Part shown: positions 51,859 to 60,000 of the stretch, in pieces
How positions within the stretch are numbered: position 1 is the stretch's first letter
How the letters are laid out: every line of letters begins with the position of its first letter
Assembly (NCBI GenBank): GCA_949358305.1
Contig: OX442314.1
Coordinates: 35,585,608-35,645,607, forward strand
DNA from: Strigamia acuminata
Taxonomy: Eukaryota; Arthropoda; Chilopoda; Geophilomorpha; Linotaeniidae
DNA length: 60,000 nucleotides
Direction of reading: 5' to 3'
Translations under genes and position numbers: made by a program
The notes under the pieces: model-generated
What the model was told of the DNA's origin: nothing
The model's input: only the letters and a program-made list of their open reading frames with translations
Databases searched by the model: none

Positions 51859-54753
51859 ATGGCGACGCCAATGCAAATTGTAAAACGACAGCGAGGTCGA
51901 CCAAGCACTCAGAAACGAGCAGCGACGGTTTTGCCGGCTCTCGAGCCTGAAATGCTTATGGAGAAAATTATTTCTGAAGAAATAACACCAGTTCCAGATC
52001 CGAAACAACTTAAGGATGCTGAAAATGAAGTTGCTAGAGCATTAAGCGCTTCAAGTTCGAGTTCTAACGACCAAGAACTCCCGCCACTTCCACTGGAGGA
52101 AGTGGAAAATACGTTACGTGAAATGGAAAGTGAATCGTCTCACGAATCACCTCCTCGCATGACCATGCTGGATGCTTTGAGAAATCAAGCACGCCAGGAT
52201 GGCGCCCAAATAACGGACGACATGACGGTGGAAGAGATTCATCGCGCCATGATACGACTTCACACTGACCGAGCCGTTTCAAATTTAAAATTTGAAATGG
52301 AACGGAAAGAAGCAGAGCTTCAACAACAAAAAGCTGAGGTTGAGCTTCAACACATGGAACTCAATCGACAAAATGAGGAATTTCTAGCCCAAAAAGCTAG
52401 AGAATACCGATTAAAAGGTGAAGTGGAAGATCTTTCTAAAATGAACGCTAGAAATGAACTTTCAATTCGCTCACACCAAGAGGCGCGAAGACAGCTCGAG
52501 CTTACCAAAAGTAAGCTGGAGCAGAAAAATAAAGAACTGATTGATTTGGCAGACCACTACCAACGCAATCATAATCAACTAGTGAGATATGCTGCTGAAT
52601 TAGACACACGTGCTAAAACACAGCGTACTCGCGAAAGCAAAATAGCTAAGCGTGAAGACGAGATTTTCCACTCGCTGGATCAACCCAGTACGAGCGGACA
52701 AGTCAAGTCTAGCGACTCTGCTAAGCGATTACAACCAGGAGAATCGCAAAATCAAATAAATGAGAATGAAATTCTCCGAGCTGATTTGTTGCGCGCTCAA
52801 GAAGAGCTTGCAGAAATGAAAGATCGTTTGCAAGCAAGGAATTATACTGACCAATTGGTGCAACCAGAAATGGCTGCGCCAACTGTCCCTATTTTGACTC
52901 CCGAAACAATAACAATTTCCGTTGTTTCAGAGTTAAGTAGCCAATCTGGATTATCGAGTGATGACGACCAACGTTCGCGTCGCCGCCATCGCTCAAAAAG
53001 AAAACGTCCTTCAGATTCTGAGGAACGGAGAGCTGATCGCAATCCGCTCCCTGGTAATCGAAACCCTATTTTTCACAATAGTGACCGACTGTTGGGAATG
53101 GTAGACGATCGAAATAGACGACATGAAACAGGTATTCACGTTGCCCGAACGATACCACTGGCTCAGCAGCAAGATGCGTCGAAAAGAAGTCGACGAGACA
53201 CCAATCCAGCACGCGAACCGCCGGACGGACATGAAAGCCCGCCAGGTGGGGGTCAGTATAGAAGAAATCCACCAGATGGAGGAAATCCAGATGGACATGG
53301 AGATGGACCACCTGGAGGTGGACGTCGACCGCCAGACGATGACGGCGACCCACCCGACCCACCTGAAACGCCACATTTCAACACGCCTTCAAATTCACAA
53401 TCTGATTCAAGGTCGGATTCTGATGTGAATGCGCAACAAGAACGCGATAATCGACATCGATCTCATCGACGTCGACATCGAGGTCATTCTTCTCGGCGTA
53501 ATACTCATTATTACACTGCTGAAGAAATTGATCGATTATTAGCTGATCGTCGATCTTCCGATCGATCTGACGCTACTGCCGATAATGCTGACATCGCATT
53601 ACGACAGAAAATTGCCCAATATACTGCAATCAACTGGACACACGATCTAGTTGACGAAAGAACTATTAGATGGGATCACATCAAACCCGCTTTATTCGAT
53701 GGAGAATGGGAAGCTGGATCCACTCTTTTAGATGAAGTTTTACGAATTTCAAGGTTGAATGGCATTGCATGTCACACTGCTTTGAAAAGAGTAGTACCTA
53801 AAGCTCTTATAGACCGAGCTGAGAAATGGTTTTATTCTAAACAATTTCAAAATTGGAACCACTTTGTAGAAGAATTCATGACTGAGTATGGAGAGTCAAG
53901 TGAAGACTTATTACAAATGTGGGATAATCTTTCTCAAAATAAAGGCGAAAGTCTTCGCTCTTATTTAAGAAGGACTGAAGATTTATTGGTCACTCTCCCT
54001 TATACGATGGGAGACGCAGCCATTGATCGTCAATTCCGTCGTGGATTGACAGATTATTCAAAAAATGTTCTACTTTCTGTACGAGCACCTTATCCGGGTG
54101 GTTTCGCTGAATTAGCCAAATTTATGCGAGCCAATCAAATAAGGATTGACGAAAATTATAAAGCTTATCTACCAGCTGATGAAAAAGTTGCGTATGCTAA
54201 GCGACAGCAACGGAGAAAGGAATTAGCTAAAGATACACGTTTTGCTAATACCCCTCTTTTGCAACCCCCAAAACGAGGAGATTTTTTGGCAGAGACTGCT
54301 AAGGAATCTAAAAAGGGATCGGATGGGAAAAATCCACATCCAACCCCTAAAGCTCACTTAGCCGAAGTGACAGAAATGGAAACTGTTTCTGAACCAGAGA
54401 AATCTGACTCGGAACCAGAAAGCGAGGCTGCAGCTGCTTTATTAGCCCGTAATAACGCAGTAGCTCGAAAATTTGGACCAAAAATGGCGCCTAAAAACGT
54501 TACTTTTGGTTCGCCAAAAACAGACGCGCTCAGTAGATCGAAGTCGCCGACCCCTAAAAAGGACGAAGCTAAACGTTCAAGTTCGCCTTCACCAAAAGTC
54601 GCGAAATCGCCTGCTACTGACCCGTGTAATATTTGTAAAAAATTGGGACATTGGGCTAAAGAATGTCCTGACAGAAAATCGAGCAAAGACAAGATTATAG
54701 AAGAGTTCGAGAAATCGATGAAATCAATCGGCGAACTTCTAAAAAACTTGTAA
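51859..54753 (+). CDS. Gag (964 aa)
   Basis: ATG at 51859, about 70 bases after the primer site. Unusually long for Gag. In order: acidic N-terminus; long coiled coil rich in Glu/Gln/Arg (residues ~130-260, KSKLEQKNKELIDLADHYQ); Arg/Ser-rich and Pro/Gly/Asp-rich disordered regions (~370-540); capsid-like Retrotrans_gag core (~590-765, IKPALFDGEWEAGSTLLDEV, FVEEFMTEYGES, GESLRSYLRRTEDLL, RQFRRGL); a basic linker; one zinc knuckle CNICKKLGHWAKEC (923-936). It assembles particles and packages the element RNA. The frame is intact, and pol overlaps its 3' end in the -1 frame. Confidence 0.92.
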   Translation: MATPMQIVKRQRGRPSTQKRAATVLPALEPEMLMEKIISEEITPVPDPKQLKDAENEVARALSASSSSSNDQELPPLPLEEVENTLREMESESSHESPPRMTMLDALRNQARQDGAQITDDMTVEEIHRAMIRLHTDRAVSNLKFEMERKEAELQQQKAEVELQHMELNRQNEEFLAQKAREYRLKGEVEDLSKMNARNELSIRSHQEARRQLELTKSKLEQKNKELIDLADHYQRNHNQLVRYAAELDTRAKTQRTRESKIAKREDEIFHSLDQPSTSGQVKSSDSAKRLQPGESQNQINENEILRADLLRAQEELAEMKDRLQARNYTDQLVQPEMAAPTVPILTPETITISVVSELSSQSGLSSDDDQRSRRRHRSKRKRPSDSEERRADRNPLPGNRNPIFHNSDRLLGMVDDRNRRHETGIHVARTIPLAQQQDASKRSRRDTNPAREPPDGHESPPGGGQYRRNPPDGGNPDGHGDGPPGGGRRPPDDDGDPPDPPETPHFNTPSNSQSDSRSDSDVNAQQERDNRHRSHRRRHRGHSSRRNTHYYTAEEIDRLLADRRSSDRSDATADNADIALRQKIAQYTAINWTHDLVDERTIRWDHIKPALFDGEWEAGSTLLDEVLRISRLNGIACHTALKRVVPKALIDRAEKWFYSKQFQNWNHFVEEFMTEYGESSEDLLQMWDNLSQNKGESLRSYLRRTEDLLVTLPYTMGDAAIDRQFRRGLTDYSKNVLLSVRAPYPGGFAELAKFMRANQIRIDENYKAYLPADEKVAYAKRQQRRKELAKDTRFANTPLLQPPKRGDFLAETAKESKKGSDGKNPHPTPKAHLAEVTEMETVSEPEKSDSEPESEAAAALLARNNAVARKFGPKMAPKNVTFGSPKTDALSRSKSPTPKKDEAKRSSSPSPKVAKSPATDPCNICKKLGHWAKECPDRKSSKDKIIEEFEKSMKSIGELLKNL

Positions 54754-54782
54754 GCGCGCATCCAGACGGTCTAGTGGATGCG
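54741..54782 (+). promoter_or_regulatory. -1 ribosomal frameshift signal between gag and pol
   Basis: A AAA AAC at 54741-54747, in the gag reading phase (CTA AAA AAC), is a classic slippery heptamer. After a 9-base spacer lies a stem CGCATCC (54757-54763)/GGATGCG (54776-54782) with a further AGA/TCT pairing inside. The pol frame is open from 54672 and has no need of its own ATG. The gag stop is at 54751. Confidence 0.85.
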
Positions 54783-57700
54783 ACGCCTACCGCCTCGGAA
54801 AATGAACTAACACCATCTCAAATTTTAGATGAATTTTTGAATACTCAGATTAAATTAGAATTAGAAAATAATTTAATATTTCCAAAAATTGATGTTTCCA
54901 GTTTAAGGCTTGTGCTGCAAAATGAAAACATCACTGAAGAATTTTTTAAAGAAAAAGTTCAACAATTAAAAGTTGATTGGGAATCTAAAATAAAAGATGC
55001 TGTTACTTTACTAGATGGAAAAGCTAGGCCCACACCTGAAATCACTGAAGGATCAGATAAAATTGATTTACCTGGTCTTGATGAATGTATTGAAAAATTA
55101 ATGGCTACAACATTAGTCACTAATGATTTATTGGACGAATTACCATTGGATCCGCCGATAGAAATTAAGCCACCGCGACGTTTTAAGTGCAAGTACGCGG
55201 ACATACCAAACAGCAATGATTTGCCGACAATTCGATTGCAGACGGCAAACGGTATGATAACAGGGATGTTAGACTCTGGAGCTAATCGAAGCTTCATGGC
55301 CTACTCCGTAGTAATTTCACTGAAACTGGAAGATGAAATTCGACCAATTGGACCGGATGTGAGAGTTACGACTGCTTCAGAAGATGTAGTCCCTGAAGGA
55401 ACTCTCCTACTTTCTTTTGCGTGGACACACGGGATGTTAAGTCATCCATTCATAATTTTGCGAAATAAATATCCTATTATTTTATTAGGATGTGATTTTA
55501 TGAATCGACTCAACATACAACCAAATCCTAAGACAATGTCTTGGAATTTTGTCAAGTCTTTGAAAGAAGATTTACCTTTTGTTCCTCAAGCGATTCTTGA
55601 TCGTTATCAAGAGTTCCTTGATCCACCCGAAGAAATCATGAAACGCGACTTTATTAAAGCAAATCACATGAAAGCTGGTTCCGCCACTGCATGTCAAGCT
55701 AAAGTTGCCGATGAAGAAAATATAGTACAAAGACTTGTTAGCGACGCTAATTTGTCAATGGAAAATAATTTAATGCTTGAAAGAGTATTAAAGAAACATG
55801 AAAAGATTTTATCACGCCGACCAGGTAGAACACACCTCGTTAGGCATGAAATTAAACTGGACACTAAAGTTCCAATTAGAGTTCCGTTTAAAAGCGTAAA
55901 TCCACAGAAACGTGAAATTATCCGTCAAATCTGTCAAGATATGTTGGATAATGGGTACGTCGAACAAGCCACTGGAGACTATGGAATGCGAATAGTTCTA
56001 GTGATGCGTCCGGATTGTGATCCGAGACTCTGCATTGATTTTAGACCACTCAATGCACATACATTATACGATCCTCCTCAAATGCCGAGCATTGAGGAAA
56101 TCTTGCGAGAACTCGGAAGGTTTGAATGGGTCACAACAATAGATTTGTCAAAAGGCTATTGGCAAATAGAGGTTCATCCGAATGACCGTGCTAAAACTGC
56201 GTTTTGGAGCCCTTTGGGTCGACTTCAATTTCGAGTCATGCCCTTTGGTCTCGTAAATGCGCCGTCAACTTTCCAAAAGTTGATAGAAAAGATTTTGGGG
56301 GACGCCTATCGAAAATTCGCATGGGCATACCTCGATGATATAATTATTATATCAAAAAATTTTGAAGAACACATGATTCATCTGGAAGAAATTCTGAGTA
56401 AACTTGAAAATGCAAATCTTCATGTTCATCCAGAAAAATCAAAATTTGGCAGAAAAGAATTAACTTTTCTTGGTTACAAGTTAAGTGTTCAAGGAGTTAG
56501 TGTCGACCCTAAAAAAGTCGCAGCTATTAAAGAAATGCCAGCTCCTTCGAATTTGAAAGAGTTGCAAAGATTTTTGGGAATGGTGAACTTTTTTCACCGA
56601 TTACTTAAAAATCTTGCAGTGATGACAGAACCTCTACGTCCTTTACTCAAAAAGGATGTGGAATTTATTTGGTCAGAAATTCATCAAGAAGCTTTTGATC
56701 AAATAAAAGATGCTTTAACAAATGCAGAAACAATGGCCATGCCTGATTTGACAGAACCATTTATTGTGCATACCGACGCCAGCAGAAAAGGACTTGGCGC
56801 CGCGCTTATGCAAATGAGGGAAATCGATGATCAAAATATAGAAGTGCCTTGTGTTTATGCCAGCAGAAGTTTACAACCTGCTGAGATAAATTACAGCGCC
56901 ACAGAATTGGAGTGCCTAGCGGTAATCTGGGCATTACGTAAATTTCGACATTACTTGGAATTTACAACATTCATAGTAAGGACTGACCATCAAGCACTAA
57001 AATGGTTGATGCAGTTAGACGAACCTGCCGGAAGGTTAGCGCGTTGGCAAATGGAGCTAATGCGCTACTCTTTCGAAATACAATATATTAAAGGTCCACT
57101 AAATGTTTTAGCGGATGCTTTATCCAGATCACCGATTGATAAACCGGAAAATCCTGAAGATGATGGAGATAATGATGAATTATTATCTTACTGTCCATCA
57201 CCACAACGAAATTGGAAAATGGGAAAATTTCATGAGCTTCCTGTCTCCACGCTGGAGGCAAAGGAAGATCACGAATTCGTCAACTATTGGACTAAAATCT
57301 ATGACCCCTCTGAGGAATCAGATGATGTCATAAGAGCGCAAATTTCAAGGAAATTCCAAGTTCCTTCGTCAAATGTTTTAATAAAAGCATTTGTCGCCAA
57401 AATTGTAGAGCGTCTTGATTGTGAACCCCCCACAAGGGAAGACATAATCAAGGCCCAAAAAGAAGATAAAGTTTGCCAATTAATGCGTAATTTTTTAAAT
57501 TGTAATCAATTTCCGCCTGACGTCACAACGCGACTCCAGAGGAAACAATATAGAAAACACGCAACCACCTTCTTAATTGAAGATGACTTATTAATGCAAT
57601 TTCATCCCACAATGTCTGATGAATTGGGGGAGGATGGGAGAGCACTCAAAGTTTTTGTACCTCAGACATTGAAGTATAAAATTATTTGGCTAATGCATGG

Positions 57701-59221
57701 CCACCCACTCTCTGGCCACCCAGGAATTGCAAGGACTCTTTATCGAGCACGCCGAATTTATACCTGGAAAGGCATGAAATCGGACATTACAAGATTCATT
57801 CGACATTGCGAGCGTTGTCAAGCTTGCAAGCCTCGAACGAAAGGACAAATTGAAGCAGCGCAAATGGGTCCTTACAGCCCATTTGACTGTCTAAGTGTTG
57901 ATTTGACCGGCCCGAAACCTCGGACGCGCAAAAACAACACACATATTTTAGTCATACTTGACGTGGCAACTCATTGGCCAGAATTATATCCAATGTGTAA
58001 CCCCACTGCTGGAAAAGTAGCAAATTGTATTTATCACCTTTCCATGAGCATGGGATTCCCTCGTAAAATTATTTCTGACAACGGCCCGCAATTTCGTGCC
58101 CAAGTCTTTAAAAAATTTTGTGAAAAGTTCAAGATGGTTCCAACACCAACTTCAACGTATCACCCACAAGCTAACCCGGTTGAAAGGGTTAACCGTGACA
58201 TCAAATATTTGGTTGCAATTTATTCATCTATTCATTCCAAATGGGACGAATATTTGCGTGAATTTGCATTTAGTTTGAGAACTACGGTGACGAGAGGAAG
58301 AGACTTCTCTCCCGCATTTCTTAACTTTTTTCGCGAACTCAGAGTACCTTGGGATCCAAGAATACCTGAAGGAATTTTGGTCGTAGATCCAAAAAACCCA
58401 CATTTATACGTGCAAAAATTAGAAGCCGTTATCGCCGAAACATATCAGCACATGATGTCACACGTGTTAGATTTGCGTAGACGAGTTAATCTTAAAAAAG
58501 AAGGTGAGAAGTTCTCCAATTTTAAATTAAACGATTTAGTTTGGAGAGATTCTCATGTTTTGTCGAGCGCTGCCCGCGGCATTGCAGCTGCATCGCTGAT
58601 AAAAGAACAGGACCATATGTAATAACCAAAGTATTACAGGGAGGATCCGTAGAATTGAGAAAGCTAGAAAATAACGAAATATTTCCAGCTGTCCATTCGT
58701 CTGAATTAACTCCGTATTTCCCGAGTTTCGATCAGGAAGTATGGCTCGAAGGTGAAGAAGTCGGTCAAAAAACTGAAAATATAATTAATACGTTAGATGA
58801 CGATGAATTAAAGAAAATACCTGTCGATAATTCATCCAAACCACAAATGGAGTCAGACCTCGTGAATAACGACGTTGAACTTCGTGACAGTTTCAAAAAG
58901 CTTGAAATTGCTAAAAAATTAAATAAAAAGGTGTTTTTAGAAAAGAAACAAAAAACATCTGAAATAAAAGACTCATCTGACTCAGTCTCCGATGACAATG
59001 AAGACGGCGATTTAAATACAATAAATCCCTCGCCGACAAAGAGATATAATCTTCGGACTCGTAAACCGAGAGGAAAAAACAACATGTGTCTTCTCCCCTC
59101 GATAACCTCGAGATCCAGGGATCAGCCGTATGACGTAAGGAGCAATTCCTCAAGCCATACTCAAACCAATCAAACAGTAAGATTGGATGACGTCACTAAC
59201 AGCGACGTTACCCAAACGTAA
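54747..59221 (+). CDS. Pol: protease, RT, RNase H, integrase; one late frameshift
   Basis: Entered by -1 frameshifting. Numbered from 54774: protease LDSGANRSFMA (~165); RT with LCIDFRPLNAHTL, TTIDLSKGYWQI, MPFGLVNAPSTFQ and catalytic YLDD (~518); RNase H with HTDASRKGLGAAL, ELECLAVIWAL and RTDHQALKWL; integrase zinc finger HPLSGH...CERCQAC (~975-1019); integrase core LSVDLTGP, SDNGPQF and NPVERVNR, with the last D and E 34 residues apart. The first frame ends at 58622. The GPY/F module (RTGPYVITKVLQGGSVE) and the acidic tail with RYNLRTRKPRG are in another frame to 59221. One indel near 58580-58600 separates them. Reverse transcription and integration; this copy's integrase C-terminus is broken unless the base is a sequencing error. 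Confidence 0.95.
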
Positions 59222-59344
59222 CTTCCGGTATTTGAACTGATCACTTCGCGTCTGAGTTCACTTCGATCTCACACGTGTGCTAAGTGCTCATCTCCGAAAA
59301 ACCAAAAGCGAAACAACTGGATAAATTCTCCCGAATCTTCAATT

Positions 59345-59711
59345 GTAAGTAGTTTTTTCTTTGGAATTTTCCAAAGAAAAACTAATAAATTAATTTTCGT
59401 TTTTCTTTCCATTTGGATTAGTCGTTCAAATGGAAGGAGAGGAACCGAAAGAAGGAAGCGAAGCCGGCGCCAACAGCCTCGAATTAGAGACAAATTCGAC
59501 GCTGCTTGGTTCCGCAAACACTTCGAATACATCCGTGGATGTCACCGAAGAGTCCGCCGAAGCGTCCGCCGAAGCTCAAGCCGCTCTGGCCGACGCTGCT
59601 GCCCGTTTGCCAGTCGCGCCGCCCCGACCACAACTTCGAGGAGGCCTATTCGCCGATCCAAACGGCGAAACTCGTGCACAGAGGCACGACCGGGTAAATA
59701 AATTAAAATAA
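59345..59711 (+). CDS. Third gene of the gypsy element, first exon
   Basis: A leader intron 59345-59421 (GTAAGT...TTGGATTAG, 77 bp) is followed by ATG 59430. The exon encodes an Ala/Glu/Ser/Thr-rich acidic N-terminus (MEGEEPKEGSEAGANSLELE) ending LRGGLFADPNGETRAQRHDR. It likely ends at a donor CCGG|GTAAAT (59693/59694); unspliced, it stops at 59711. The same arrangement (74-bp leader intron, short first exon, donor) occurs at 17356-17523 in the other element. No signal peptide, so not an Env leader. The rest lies beyond the donor and the window. Confidence 0.55.
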
Positions 59712-60000
59712 AATTACCTTTCAGTCATGAAAAGTAATTAAAAGTGCATTTTCACTCGGAAAAAGCGAAAAGTTCGTTGGTAACGCCTTCGCAAGAAGGC
59801 GCCGCCATTTTTATCATCAGATGGCGCTGTGTCTCATTTTTGAGGCGTTGCTACGGCAACGCTCCAAACACTGAAACATAGCCGTCGGAAACAACGTTTT
59901 TCACGATTTTTCAAACATTTTGAAAAATTTAACGAATCTAAACTGTCGAATGAAATCTCACCCGTGATTTTATTCACTGAAAATTCGGAAATAATTAATT
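59712..60000 (+). other. Probable intron of the third gene
   Basis: AT-rich sequence without an open frame, following the donor at 59694. By comparison with 17524-18052 in the related element, this would be intron sequence of about 0.5 kb. It contains CGCCATTTTTATC and CAGATGGCGCTG (near 59820); the other intron has similar GCGCCATCT phrases (17810 and 17856). Confidence 0.4.

Larger units (their letters stand above)
50702..60000 (+). mobile_element. Ty3/gypsy-type LTR retrotransposon, nearly complete, cut by window end
   Basis: Order: 5' LTR (50702-51766), primer site (51769), gag (51859-54753), -1 frameshift signal, pol (to 59221), leader intron (59345-59421), first exon of a third gene (59430-), window end. 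Domain order protease-RT-RNase H-integrase defines Ty3/gypsy (Metaviridae). Only one frameshift, late in pol, is seen. The 3' LTR lies beyond the window. Confidence 0.93.

Noticed and set aside
52064-53376. Several minus-strand ORFs inside gag
   Set aside because: Shadows of the intact 964-codon gag frame.

Overview
This is eukaryotic, animal-type DNA and almost certainly an invertebrate. It is AT-rich and intron-bearing, with short GT-AG introns of 56-154 bp (one longer intron of 529 bp is inferred inside a transposon gene). It carries fragments of animal-type families: MADF, THAP, FLYWCH/MULE, a HECT ubiquitin ligase, an S1 serine protease and a C2H2 finger. No bacterial operon, CRISPR array, rRNA or tRNA gene was seen. 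The species cannot be named from the sequence alone.

The window is mostly a nested landscape of transposable elements. Left part (1-12.9 kb): debris of a Myb/SANT-like gene, an envelope-like retroelement fragment, the last two exons of an S1 protease, the 3' end of a Ty1/copia element with its LTR, an old LTR with the start of a Gag, a FLYWCH/MULE transposase relic, a HECT fragment and a THAP exon pair. Middle (12.9-25.1 kb): repeat A (with a 61-bp minisatellite of about 21.5 units) is split by an LTR retrotransposon at 15960-21765. That insertion has a clean 4-bp target duplication and lacks gag and most of pol, but it keeps a large third gene. Next to it, an envelope-like relic is split by a solo LTR (22442-23665), which itself contains a 152-bp element with perfect 53-bp inverted arms.

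25.1-39.4 kb holds a copia 5' end carrying a TA-flanked MITE, a two-exon MADF gene, a retropepsin fragment inside zinc-finger sequence, a GC-rich gag, a hairpin-rich LTR relic, two decayed HECT copies, a second copia 5' end with gag and protease start, and a gag pseudogene with several zinc knuckles. 39.5-43.1 kb is a second copy of repeat A, interrupted by an unusual 1.2-kb insert with terminal direct repeats and tiny ORFs. 43-50.7 kb is AT-rich with MITEs and two copies of repeat B.

50.7 kb to the end is the best-preserved element: a Ty3/gypsy-type retrotransposon with a 1065-bp 5' LTR, a tRNA-Pro-type primer site, a 964-aa gag, a -1 frameshift signal (A AAA AAC plus stem-loop), pol (protease, RT, RNase H, integrase) and the first exon of a third gene. 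It is cut by the window end.

The most interesting signal is a shared architecture in the two large LTR elements (15.96-21.8 kb and 50.7-60 kb) and the related LTRs. First, each has a third gene after pol, in the env position, preceded by a similar 74-77 bp leader intron. In the more complete copy the gene shows no signal peptide or membrane segment. Second, the LTRs contain chains of short hairpins whose stems differ while the loop or core stays constant, including one compensatory change between families. These are inferences from reading by eye and need alignment and RNA-folding tests.
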